NCBI GenBank assembly: GCA_964365025.1 | Contig: CAYIOJ010000006.1 | Span: 1 to 35,618 of the forward strand | Source of the DNA: UBA10003 sp964365025 | GTDB lineage: Bacteria; Patescibacteriota; Patescibacteriia; Magasanikbacterales; UBA10003 | Reading direction: 5' to 3' | Length of the DNA stretch: 35,618 nucleotides | Shown here: piece by piece, positions 15,709 through 22,234 of the stretch | Layout of the letters: each line of letters starts with the position of its first letter | How positions within the stretch are numbered: the first letter of the stretch is position 1 | The notes under the pieces: model-generated | Database searches by the model: none | The model's input: the letters and a program-made list of their open reading frames with translations, nothing else | Told to the model about the DNA's origin: nothing | Position numbers and translations under genes: made by a program

Positions 15709-16971
15709 TCAATGTAAATTTAATAATTCTCTGACCACAGCGCGGTCGTCCCAAGGAATTTTCTTTTCTTTGGCGATACAAATCGCCTGCTCGGCGCCTT
15801 TGCCGGTAATCAATACCAAATCACCGGCTTGCGCTAGAGCCAACGCCTTGCCAATCGCCTCGCGCCGATCCAAAATTTTCCATAAATTCTCGCCTTCTTT
15901 TTTACCCGCCTTTAACGCGCCGCCGGCTACCTGATTGATTATTTCCAGCGGGTCTTCATCATAGGGGTCTTCATTGGTTATTATAACATAATTTGACTGT
16001 TCACCGGCAATTTGGCCTAAAATTGGCCGACGCGCTTTATCCCGACCGCCGCCGGTCGCTCCCAAAACATGAATCACTTTTTGATGCGGAATCATCTTGA
16101 TTGTTTCATAAAGTCCCTCCATGGCCTTGGGCTCATAAGCGTAATCCACAATAATTTTAAACGGCTGGCCATTATCAATAAATTCCAAACGACCGGGTAT
16201 ATTTTGCATGGCCGGCGCGGCTTTGGTAATTTCCTCAACTGACAACCTAAGCGACTTGGCGATGGTCAAAGCGCACAGCGCGTTATACGCGTTAAATTTT
16301 CCCAATAGAGGCAAATCAAATCGCGCATTATTCCAAAAAAAATGAATCCCCTGTCCGTCCAATTTTAAATCTTGCAAATCAGTTATGCCGAATTTAATTT
16401 TGTTTTCGGCCGTAAAATTTAAAAAATACTCGGCGTGTTCGTCGTCGGCATTGACGATAATAGTTTTAGGAATGCTTTTTTGCCGCTTTTTGCTCAACAA
16501 CGCGAACAACTTTCCTTTGGCTTGTTTATAATTATCAAATCCGCCGTGCGCTTCAATGTGTTCCGGATACAAATTGGTCAACACTGCCACATCATAATCA
16601 ATATCCAAATGCCGATATTGCTCAATACCTTGCGAAGTGGTTTCAATAATCGCGACTTTACAACCGGCGCGAACCATTTGCCGCAACATTTTCTGCGTCT
16701 GCCACCCGCCGAGCATGGTCATTTTTTTGTCATTTAATTTTTCCCATTTACCAATTTTGAAAAAAACTGTGGAGGTGGCGCCGACTGACCACCCGGCCGA
16801 CTCCAAAAGCCGAGTCAAAAGATATACCGTGCTGGATTTGCCGCCGGTGCCGGTAATACCCACCACGATTAATTTTCGCGACGGATAGCCATAAACAAAA
16901 GCCGCCAATTTAGCCAATGTGAAATGGTATATTTTTTTTAACGACTTGGGAATGAATTTTTTAATCATCAT
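15709..16971 (-). CDS. murE: Mur ligase, MurE-like (UDP-MurNAc-tripeptide synthetase)
   Basis: The product is 420 residues, shorter than standard MurE because the N-terminal UDP-binding domain is reduced. The central ATPase begins with VVGITGTGGKSSTVYLL (P-loop), followed by ETTSQGIEQYRHLDID, VLTNLYPEHIEAHGGFDNYKQAKGKLF, NADDEHA and GKFNAYNALCALTIA. The C-terminal domain has IIVDYAYEPKAME, GATGGGRDKARRPILG and TNEDPYDEDP, where the residue that chooses the third amino acid would normally be read (DNPR for diaminopimelate). The EDPYDEDP form is neither the diaminopimelate nor the usual lysine motif, so the added residue is uncertain. It overlaps the upstream glycosyltransferase by 4 bases. Confidence 0.88.
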   Translation of the reverse strand: MMIKKFIPKSLKKIYHFTLAKLAAFVYGYPSRKLIVVGITGTGGKSSTVYLLTRLLESAGWSVGATSTVFFKIGKWEKLNDKKMTMLGGWQTQKMLRQMVRAGCKVAIIETTSQGIEQYRHLDIDYDVAVLTNLYPEHIEAHGGFDNYKQAKGKLFALLSKKRQKSIPKTIIVNADDEHAEYFLNFTAENKIKFGITDLQDLKLDGQGIHFFWNNARFDLPLLGKFNAYNALCALTIAKSLRLSVEEITKAAPAMQNIPGRLEFIDNGQPFKIIVDYAYEPKAMEGLYETIKMIPHQKVIHVLGATGGGRDKARRPILGQIAGEQSNYVIITNEDPYDEDPLEIINQVAGGALKAGKKEGENLWKILDRREAIGKALALAQAGDLVLITGKGAEQAICIAKEKKIPWDDRAVVRELLNLH

Positions 16972-17630
16972 CCTGTTCCGATTAAAAATTTAAAAACTCT
17001 TATCACTCTCACAGTCACAAAAATTTTCGCCACCTGCCAACTCATTTTAAAATATCCGCCCAGTCCAAACAAAAAATTTCTTTTGGGAATTTTTTGCAAA
17101 TGTTCAATGCCATCTAAACTAACCGTCTTCACTCTTTGGTCATTTATTTCGCAATAATAATTCAAGGCCTCTTCAATTTGATAGCCCTTGCGAAGTTCTT
17201 CCGGCACTTGTTCAAAAATTTCTCGCTTCATTGCTCGCTGACCGCTCAACAGCGGAATGGACTCATTTAATTCATTGACCCAACGCCATTTGGGAATCAG
17301 ACCGACTGTCATCTCAGCTTCGTTGTTTAAAATAGGATTGATTAAATTTTGCAGATGATTTTTAGTCAGGCCGGAGATATCCGCGTCTAAAAAAAGTAGA
17401 ATTGGCATTTGGCTGGCCCGCGCGCCAACACTCAATGCCCCTCCTTTGCCAATGTTTGTCGGCAAAGAAATCACAATGGCTCCGGCTCGGCGCGCCAAAA
17501 AAGCAGTGTGATCTGTTGAGCCGTCATTAACAACAAAAATCTCTGAAAATAATCCAGAGGTTTTTAGAGTGGACACCAATTTGGCAATGGTGCGCTCTTC
17601 GTTGTACGCGGGGATTATTGCGGAAATCAT
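16968..17630 (-). CDS. Family 2 glycosyltransferase
   Basis: The product is 220 residues from the Met of MISAIIPAYNEERTIAKLV. The GT-A core is clear: VVNDGSTDHTAFLARRAGA, IGKGGALSVGARA and LFLDADISGL (the DxD-type motif), then LLSGQRAMKREIF. The size and motifs fit polyprenyl-phosphate or teichoic/glycan sugar transferases. A longer in-frame reading from a GTG at 17750 passes through a repeat element and encodes LPAGRQGRGDSPQQK; I reject it. It overlaps murE by 4 bases, so glycan transfer and wall synthesis are coupled. Confidence 0.88.
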   Translation of the reverse strand: MISAIIPAYNEERTIAKLVSTLKTSGLFSEIFVVNDGSTDHTAFLARRAGAIVISLPTNIGKGGALSVGARASQMPILLFLDADISGLTKNHLQNLINPILNNEAEMTVGLIPKWRWVNELNESIPLLSGQRAMKREIFEQVPEELRKGYQIEEALNYYCEINDQRVKTVSLDGIEHLQKIPKRNFLFGLGGYFKMSWQVAKIFVTVRVIRVFKFLIGTG

Positions 17631-17654
17631 ATTTTTTTGAATTCGGGGCATGCC

Positions 17655-17725
17655 TATATCTTTTTTTTGCTGCGGACTGTCGCCGCGACCCTGCCTGCCG
17701 GCAGGCAGGTGCAAAAAAGAATATG
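17655..17725. repeat. Three-way-junction repeat, copy A (between the translin-like and glycosyltransferase genes)
   Basis: The core from the run of eight T (17661-17668) to 17725 is nearly identical to that at 30821-30885. It contains a small stem GCGG/CCGC (about 17672-17685) and a perfect 20-bp palindrome with half CCTGCCTGCC at 17690-17709. These are enclosed by complementary T and A runs with flanking ATATC/GAATAT. Here the outer arms are shorter than in copy B. Confidence 0.85.
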
Positions 17726-17739
17726 CCTGCCCATGATTC

Positions 17740-18321
17740 TCATTTTCCACTTTTTAAACTAACCTCGTAAGCAATCTCCTCCAGCTTGCGCCGAGCGTTT
17801 TTGGCTTGATCAAATTTGGTGCGCAAATAACCGGTAAAATTAAATTGTATTAGCGCGGACATAATTTCTTCCACTGCTTCTGTAGAGCGTTTTAATTCTG
17901 AAAAATTGCGTTCGGTGGCTTGCTTCATGGCATAGCGCAAAATTTCGCCAATGGTGTCGGAAAGTCCGCCCAAATATGTTTCCGGAGTTACTTCAATGCC
18001 GCGCGCCGGACCAATAGTTTTTTTGAATAAAAATTGTCGAAATAAATCCGCCTCGGCAAATTCTTCCAAAGCGGCGTTAAAAACGCCTTCGTCATTTGAG
18101 GCAATACTTTTTTCCTGCGATTTGCCGGCTTTTTTCAAAGCCGCAAGCGACTTTTTTAATAATTCCTCGCCGGATTTCCAATCATTGCGATGAAAGGAAA
18201 AAATCGCCTGCTTGGCGGCTTGCAGGGCATTGGTGGAATGTTCCTGTACTTCGCGCCGCTCCTTTTCCCAGCCGCGGAAAGTAGAGTGCAGAGTTTTGAA
18301 ATGTTTTTGATTGATGGGCAT
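17740..18321 (-). CDS. Translin-family protein
   Basis: The product is 193 residues, all helical in appearance. The first half has NALQAAKQAIFSFHRNDWKSG, then EEFAEADLFRQFLFKK (the acidic ExxE that precedes the RNase site in TRAX). After that come TPETYLGGLSDTIGEILRYAMKQATERNF and TKFDQAKNARRKLEEIAYEVSLK, the diagnostic translin/TRAX end. The family binds RNA or DNA as octamers, and the TRAX type cuts RNA. I could not place the later catalytic Asp of TRAX with certainty, so activity is open. The ATG at 18321 has upstream in-frame codons that lie in a repeat. It precedes the glycosyltransferase by 109 bases, most of which hold the repeat. Confidence 0.78.
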   Translation of the reverse strand: MPINQKHFKTLHSTFRGWEKERREVQEHSTNALQAAKQAIFSFHRNDWKSGEELLKKSLAALKKAGKSQEKSIASNDEGVFNAALEEFAEADLFRQFLFKKTIGPARGIEVTPETYLGGLSDTIGEILRYAMKQATERNFSELKRSTEAVEEIMSALIQFNFTGYLRTKFDQAKNARRKLEEIAYEVSLKSGK

Positions 18322-18330
18322 ATTTTTAGT

Positions 18331-18432
18331 GTCATTGCGAGATAGACTCCTTTTGGCGTCATTGCGAGCAAAGCGAAGCAATCTCGTGATATCAGCAGGA
18401 TTGCTTCGTCGCCTTCAGCTCCTCGCAATGAC
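18331..18432. repeat. REP-like palindromic repeat (GTCATTGCGAG type)
   Basis: A 75-bp palindromic unit (18358-18432) begins GTCATTGCGAGC and ends CTCGCAATGAC, with AAGCGAAGCAATC and GATTGCTTCG inside. A partial extra end lies at 18331-18342. It is the same repeat as the 75-bp core at 31868-31942. It fills most of the spacer upstream of the translin-like gene and may block read-through from the minus-strand gene at 18609, but no gene is in it. Confidence 0.85.
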
Positions 18433-18472
18433 ATTATTATCTCACAAATCCGCCTTTTTGGCAATTTTGAGC

Positions 18473-18510
18473 AAAAAAAGACCCCGCTTTGACTTTCGTC
18501 TGAGCGGGGT
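18473..18510 (-). terminator. Intrinsic terminator of the GC-rich gene
   Basis: On the minus strand ACCCCGCT pairs with AGCGGGGT, with an inner GAC-GAAA-GTC hairpin (GNRA tetraloop), followed by a run of seven T (18479-18473). The tetraloop exists only in minus-strand RNA, which agrees with the direction of the gene it ends. Confidence 0.92.
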
Positions 18511-18541
18511 GGAGCGTTGAGCTCCGTTAGGTTGGTTAGAA

Positions 18542-18599
18542 CTGCTGGCGGGAAGAACCAGTAGCGGTTGGTTGCGGGGCGTTGTCTGGGTTGCCCCGC
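18542..18599 (-). other. Structured 3' untranslated region of the GC-rich gene
   Basis: Two hairpins lie between the stop codon (18609) and the terminator. GCGGGGC/GCCCCGC are at 18574-18580 and 18593-18599, and CTGCTGG/CCAGTAG at 18542-18548 and 18558-18564 pair with one wobble. With the terminator they make a three-hairpin 3' tail that may protect the mRNA. Confidence 0.6.
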
Positions 18600-18608
18600 G
18601 GGGTGATT

Positions 18609-20063
18609 CTAGCGACGACCACTCTTGGCCGCCTTCGCATCCTTCTTGCCAGGCTTGCGGTGACTCGCGCTCACCGCCGCAAGCTCTTCGTCCGAGCAGT
18701 CAGCCGCGGACTTGACTCCGCGCTTCGTGGCGCTCGTCGGGAGCAGGCGCGAGAACCTCCCCCAGTTGGTCGTGAGAAGCTGACGGCCGTGCCGCACAAG
18801 CTCCTCTTCTCGCGTCCGTCCGCTGCTGGAGGTGGCGTGTTCCCACCTGTCAGTGATGTCAATGACATCGGCCTGCGCGGGCTGGCGTACGCCGGCAGGG
18901 TTGTCCTCCAGCCACTGGCGGTGGCGGCGGACGATGTTGACCTGGCGCTCGGCGCCCTTGACGACATTGTCCGGCCACGCCTCGGCGCTGGCCCGACCGA
19001 TGAACCTCGCCCCCATCTCCTTGATGAAGGCGTCGAGTTCGGGGAAGCTGCGCGAGTGCGGGAACCTTTCCCGCAACTGCTGACGGAAACTCGTGAAGAT
19101 ACCCTCTTCACGGGTCTCAGCCTCCGTGCGAACGATGTCGAGCTTCCAGCGCTCGCCACCGCACTCGGCCTTGAGCTGGTTGCGCGTCAGCTCCTTGTCC
19201 GGGAGAGTGAGTGCCCGGGCAAAGGTGCCCAACACCTTGGTCCCGAACTCGTCCCGCCCGGCCTTTTCCGCGAGCACCTCTTCGGCTTCACGCTTACGAG
19301 CCGCCTCGTTCTCTTTCTCGCACTGGGCGAGCCACTCGCGCGTCGCCGCGATGGTGAACGTGAGCGGCCTGTTCTTGTCTTTGGGCCGACGGAACTTTTC
19401 CGCCAGCCGCTCGGCCGTACGCTTGTCGGTGATGAGGCAGAGCCCCAGCACCATGGCATCTCCAACCGGGATCTTCCTACGGTTCACCCAGTCAAAGACC
19501 ATATTACCATTATCGGTGACCGTGATGACCGTGTCCAGGTCGGCCACGGCTTTGAACCGACCCGCCGGCGCCAGGGCGATGTACCTCAACGCCTGGTCAT
19601 CGGTCCACACCCGCTTGGCCGCGGCCTCATCCTCTGCCAGCCGGGCCTTGTCGGCCTCGACCTGCACCCGGTGCGCGATCTCGGCCTTGTTCTCCGCGAT
19701 TGCCGCCCGCTCATCGGACTTCATCTTTCCGAGCAGAGCGTCGAAACGGATAGCCACCGGACCATCCGCCTTCCGCACCGCCACGACGAACTTCGCCTTG
19801 TCCATCGGAGAGAGCGGGTAGAATGCCTCCTTGATCTCCTCGTCGGTCAACGACGGAATCGTCTCGAGCTTGAACTCCGACGCCGCCTTCTCCTCCGCGA
19901 CCATCTCGTCCGCACAGAAGAGAAGCTTGAGCCGCCGCGTCCCCATGCTCATGACGAACACGAGAAACTCGGTGTACTCGAGCGTGTGCTCGATGGACCT
20001 GACGGCCGCTTTCACGGCGCCGTCAAGCAACCCATCGATCCCCTGTGGAAAGTACCTATTCAT
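18609..20063 (-). CDS. GC-rich hypothetical gene 1 (484 aa) with own promoter, leader and terminator
   Basis: I do not recognise a family. The chosen start, ATG 20063 (MNRYFPQGIDGLLDG), has AGGGAG 7 bases upstream, one of the best Shine-Dalgarno sequences here. In-frame ATGs at 20069 and 20186 are worse, and the latter would translate the leader hairpin. The protein is cytoplasmic in appearance, with no signal or membrane helix. It has Ala/Glu/Arg-rich helical stretches (about 140-190 and 270-300) and a basic C-terminal tail (RKPGKKDAKAAKSGRR). Codon use is unlike the neighbours: G/C-ending codons dominate, with 62% G+C in the 60 bases at 19021-19080 that I counted. This could be transfer or a lineage-specific high-expression class. 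The promoter, structured leader, hairpin tail and terminator make it a monocistronic unit. Confidence 0.82.
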   Translation of the reverse strand: MNRYFPQGIDGLLDGAVKAAVRSIEHTLEYTEFLVFVMSMGTRRLKLLFCADEMVAEEKAASEFKLETIPSLTDEEIKEAFYPLSPMDKAKFVVAVRKADGPVAIRFDALLGKMKSDERAAIAENKAEIAHRVQVEADKARLAEDEAAAKRVWTDDQALRYIALAPAGRFKAVADLDTVITVTDNGNMVFDWVNRRKIPVGDAMVLGLCLITDKRTAERLAEKFRRPKDKNRPLTFTIAATREWLAQCEKENEAARKREAEEVLAEKAGRDEFGTKVLGTFARALTLPDKELTRNQLKAECGGERWKLDIVRTEAETREEGIFTSFRQQLRERFPHSRSFPELDAFIKEMGARFIGRASAEAWPDNVVKGAERQVNIVRRHRQWLEDNPAGVRQPAQADVIDITDRWEHATSSSGRTREEELVRHGRQLLTTNWGRFSRLLPTSATKRGVKSAADCSDEELAAVSASHRKPGKKDAKAAKSGRR

Positions 20064-20115
20064 TTCCATTCTCCCTTTGCGCCCGTTAAATAGGCGCGTA
20101 AAATGGGCTACTACT

Positions 20116-20170
20116 TTTCGCCCAATCTGACAAATCAGCTTTTTCAGCCAAGCTGTCAGATTAGGCGAAA
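20116..20170 (-). promoter_or_regulatory. Long leader hairpin of GC-rich gene 1
   Basis: Arms at 20116-20132 and 20154-20170 are complementary over 17 bp. The single non-Watson-Crick position (20123/20163) is C-A on the plus strand but a G-U wobble in minus-strand RNA, so the RNA of the gene pairs fully. The 21-base loop holds a further small stem. It lies in a leader of about 140 bases between the promoter and the start codon. It could be a stability element, attenuator or binding site; there is no match to a known riboswitch. Confidence 0.75.
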
Positions 20171-20213
20171 TTGGCTTAATTTTCATCTTTTTTAAAGTAC
20201 AAAACGACAGTTT

Positions 20214-20242
20214 AGTATAGCACATTTTGACAGTTTTGTCAA
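20214..20242 (-). promoter_or_regulatory. Promoter of GC-rich gene 1
   Basis: On the minus strand TTGACA (20242-20237) and TATACT (20219-20214) are 17 bases apart, with TGTGC just before the -10. The -35 box lies inside the spacer of the opposite tRNA-Lys promoter. Its form closely resembles the promoter at 29009-29037. Confidence 0.85.
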
Positions 20243-20255
20243 GTGTGTGTATAAT
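20227..20255 (+). promoter_or_regulatory. Promoter of tRNA-Lys and the Cys-rich peptide
   Basis: Perfect TTGACA (20227-20232) and TATAAT (20250-20255) are separated by exactly 17 bases. The tRNA begins 14 bases after the -10. Together with the minus-strand -35 it forms an inverted repeat TTGACAgttttGTCAA, so the two promoters occupy the same DNA. Confidence 0.9.
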
Positions 20256-20269
20256 TCAGTGTATGTTTC

Positions 20270-20342
20270 GGGCCGGTAGCTCAGCTGGTAGAGCAATTGC
20301 CTTTTAAGCAATGGGTCCTGGGTTCGAATCCCAGCCGGCTCA
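20270..20342 (+). tRNA. tRNA-Lys (anticodon UUU), no encoded CCA
   Basis: The acceptor arms are GGGCCGG and CCGGCTC with one G-U pair. The D arm is TAGCTCAGCTGGTAGAGC, anticodon loop CTTTTAA has anticodon TTT, and the T arm is CTGGG-TTCGAAT-CCCAG. The discriminator is A, and CCA is not encoded. It is the first product of a strong promoter and is followed by a tiny Cys-rich frame. Confidence 0.96.
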
Positions 20343-20366
20343 AATTTAATTAATAATCACAAACAT

Positions 20367-20435
20367 ATGTCCGGAGACAAATGTCCAAAGTGCGGTAATG
20401 AACCATGCACTTGCGAAAAGTGCGGTTGTTGCTAA
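20367..20435 (+). CDS. 22-residue Cys-rich peptide downstream of tRNA-Lys
   Basis: An ATG 24 bases after the tRNA opens 22 codons, ending TAA at 20435. Seven residues are Cys (positions 6, 9, 14, 16, 19, 21 and 22), arranged as CPKCG, then CTCEKCGCC, which looks like a zinc-ribbon knuckle followed by metallothionein-like CxCxxCxCC spacing. The frame is closed by a strong intrinsic terminator 5 bases later, so tRNA, peptide and terminator form one unit. There is no Shine-Dalgarno. A random 22-codon frame would rarely have this Cys pattern. Metal binding is inferred from composition; function unknown. Confidence 0.7.
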   Translation: MSGDKCPKCGNEPCTCEKCGCC

Positions 20436-20440
20436 ACGAC

Positions 20441-20467
20441 AAAAACAGGCCGCTCGGCCTGTTTTTT
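20441..20467 (+). terminator. Intrinsic terminator of the tRNA-Lys/Cys-rich peptide unit
   Basis: AACAGGCCG and CGGCCTGTT form a tight hairpin with a two-base CT between the arms, flanked by an A run and followed by TTTTTT (20462-20467). The A and T tracts also make it usable from the other strand. Confidence 0.93.
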
Positions 20468-20490
20468 AATTTCACAATTTTGAGATTGTT

Positions 20491-20527
20491 GAGATCGCCA
20501 CGCTTCGCTTTGCTCGCTCGCGATGAC
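20491..20527. repeat. Half copy of the REP-like repeat
   Basis: GAGATCGCCACGCTTCGC...CGCGATGAC resembles the right half of the units at 18358 and 31868, with several changes and without the left half. The spacer 20468-20547 otherwise holds nothing I can identify. Confidence 0.6.
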
Positions 20528-20547
20528 AAACTAAATTATTCAACAGT

Positions 20548-21657
20548 CTAAATCTTCCCTTTTGTTTTGGCAATCTCTTCAATCATCAAACACATTTTCT
20601 GCAACGCTCCGCGCGGCATAACTTTTTGCATTTCATGCCCGATCATCAGCCGTTCGTGATTATCTTCCAAAAGTGTTTTAATAATTTTCACAAAATCAAC
20701 AGTACCCATTGAATCCTCATAAAAAACCGCGACGCCCGAGCGTTTAAAAAAATACTCGGCATTGACCACTTGATGCGTTTTTACAATCGGCACAATTATT
20801 GTCGGCTTGCCCAAAACCGATAACTCGCTCAAAGTAGAAAGTCCGGCGCGCGAAATCACCAAATCAGCCGCGGCCAAAACATTTTTCAACAAATCCTCGT
20901 CCAAAAACCGCACCGGATGATACCGCTCGCGCAAAAACTTGTCATCGGGATGCCCGCGAAAAAGAGGTATTGACAACTCTTTTCCAATTCCGGTCATGTG
21001 GATAACTTGGCAATGCCTAATAAATTCCACCAAATTATTGGTCACCAGCTTGTTCAAAGATAGCGCCCCGGTTCCTCCGCCCAAAACAAACACGGTTAAT
21101 AAATTCGGGTCTAAATCAAAATGGCTCATAGCCGCGTCTTTGGTACCGCGCAAAAGTCCCGCGCGCACAGGATTGCCAATCCAAATGGTTTTGTCAGATG
21201 GAAAATTCTTTTTTTGCTGTTCAAACGAGGTGGTGATAAAATCGGCTGACCGCGCCATCAGACGATTGGCCAGCCCGATGACAATATCCTGCTGATGAAT
21301 GATAGTTGTTTTTTTCAAAAACCACGCTGCCCAATGCAAAGACACGCTCACAAATCCGCCGGCGGAAATCAATAAATCCGGACGAAATTTTTTTATAAAT
21401 CTCCAACTCTGGATAAAACCCGCTAAAAACAAAAACGGCGCGGATAAATTTTGCCAACTCCAATAACGCCGCAATTTGGCCGCCGAAATATATTCAAACG
21501 GCAGACCGTATTTCGCCGCGATGGCTTTTTCCGGCCCTTTTTTCGCGCCCACCCACAAAAACTCCCATTCGGGATGTTTTTTTTTCAATTCTTGATAAAC
21601 GGCGATCAAGGGCATTACAGGCCCCAAAGTCCCGCCGCCGGAAAAAATTATACGCAT
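20548..21657 (-). CDS. murG: UDP-GlcNAc:lipid I transferase MurG
   Basis: The product is 369 residues. It has the GT-B plan of MurG but with the CPR-type changes: SGGGTLGPVMPLIAV at the first glycine loop (normally GGTGGHxxP), ISAGGFVSVSLHWAAW and IHQQDIVIGLANRLMA (HQQD in place of HEQN). The second half has FVLGGGTGALSLNKLV and VISRAGLSTLSELSVLGKPTIIVP, the donor-site region. It adds GlcNAc to lipid I on the cytoplasmic face. The gene stands alone on the minus strand, flanked by a REP half copy and the putative small RNA promoter. Confidence 0.93.
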   Translation of the reverse strand: MRIIFSGGGTLGPVMPLIAVYQELKKKHPEWEFLWVGAKKGPEKAIAAKYGLPFEYISAAKLRRYWSWQNLSAPFLFLAGFIQSWRFIKKFRPDLLISAGGFVSVSLHWAAWFLKKTTIIHQQDIVIGLANRLMARSADFITTSFEQQKKNFPSDKTIWIGNPVRAGLLRGTKDAAMSHFDLDPNLLTVFVLGGGTGALSLNKLVTNNLVEFIRHCQVIHMTGIGKELSIPLFRGHPDDKFLRERYHPVRFLDEDLLKNVLAAADLVISRAGLSTLSELSVLGKPTIIVPIVKTHQVVNAEYFFKRSGVAVFYEDSMGTVDFVKIIKTLLEDNHERLMIGHEMQKVMPRGALQKMCLMIEEIAKTKGKI

Positions 21658-21703
21658 ATTTAGCTAAATTCCGCTTTATTGTTTTTTATCCACACCCTAT
21701 CTC

Positions 21704-21732
21704 TTGACATTATATATAGATTATACTACAAT
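21704..21732 (+). promoter_or_regulatory. Promoter of the putative small RNA
   Basis: TTGACA (21704-21709) and TACAAT (21727-21732) are separated by 17 AT-rich bases. Transcription should start near 21739. No protein gene follows on this strand; the next feature is a hairpin with a T run. Confidence 0.65.
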
Positions 21733-21738
21733 ATATTT

Positions 21739-21795
21739 AGAAAAAGGCTTTCGGCCGTGGTTTCCATACCACACTTAGCGGAAGGTCTTTTTTGT
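21739..21795 (+). ncRNA. Putative small structured RNA, or a bidirectional terminator
   Basis: AAGGCTTTCGGC (21744-21755) pairs with GCGGAAGGTCTT (21778-21789), 11 of 12 positions, and encloses a hairpin GTGGT-ttccat-ACCAC (21757-21772). A run of six T follows. The promoter just upstream and absence of a coding frame suggest a transcript of about 55 bases. The same hairpin ends in a T run when read from the minus strand, where it would terminate the mraY-ftsW operon, so a plain bidirectional terminator with a chance promoter is the alternative. Confidence 0.5.
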
Positions 21796-21797
21796 TT

Positions 21798-22226
21798 TTA
21801 GTAGAAAATTGGACCGTCAACAGGGAATACTGAAATCAAAAATTTCTGTTTTTTCTTCAAATTTTCTTTGATTTGTACACAAAATACTTCGTTATTTGCG
21901 TCAGTGCCATAAAAGCGATATAGCATCTCCTTTGAATTGTTTGGATTTTTAGTTTGATTAGGTTTAAAGCGGGAGTTTTGGATTACCTCTACGGCACAGC
22001 CAAAATATCTCATCCGTCTAACCCTGTCTCGCCAATTAGATTTTTCAAATAAATGATGCCAGTACAAGTCAAGGAAAATTTTCTCTTTATTAAAATATGT
22101 CGATCTGACATATGTGCGTCGCTTTGATTTCTTTTTAATCTCAGAATATAAACCAAAAGCCATTTTATGTACCTCGTGAAAATCAGAACCGGCAAATTTT
22201 TTAGCCTTTGTTTTGTATACTTGCAT
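21798..22226 (-). CDS. Hypothetical 142-aa protein ending the mraY-ftsW operon
   Basis: I do not recognise a named family. The product starts MQVYKTKAKKF and is basic, with RRTYVRSTYFNKEKIFLDLYWHHLF, NWRDRVRRMRYFGCAVEVIQNSRF and a C-terminal beta-rich end YRFYGTDANNEVFCVQIKENL. The end resembles a RelE/Barnase-type small nuclease fold in pattern only, which I cannot confirm. ATG 22226 is 8 bases after the ftsW stop; a TTG at 22238 in the same frame overlaps the stop. No membrane segment. Its neighbours are peptidoglycan genes, yet sequence offers no link to the wall. Confidence 0.65.
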   Translation of the reverse strand: MQVYKTKAKKFAGSDFHEVHKMAFGLYSEIKKKSKRRTYVRSTYFNKEKIFLDLYWHHLFEKSNWRDRVRRMRYFGCAVEVIQNSRFKPNQTKNPNNSKEMLYRFYGTDANNEVFCVQIKENLKKKQKFLISVFPVDGPIFY

Positions 22227-22234
22227 GAAATTAT

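Noticed and set aside
17631..17750. N-terminal extension of the glycosyltransferase with LPAGRQG
   Set aside because: It is translation of the repeat element and lies before the conserved start of the family.
18331..18432. CRISPR array
   Set aside because: The repeats are palindromic single units at scattered places without regular spacers.
18582..20093. A 503-codon open frame on the plus strand opposite GC-rich gene 1
   Set aside because: Long antisense frames are common opposite GC-rich genes. The minus strand has the promoter, Shine-Dalgarno and terminator, and the plus product is an unnatural Arg/Leu-rich string.
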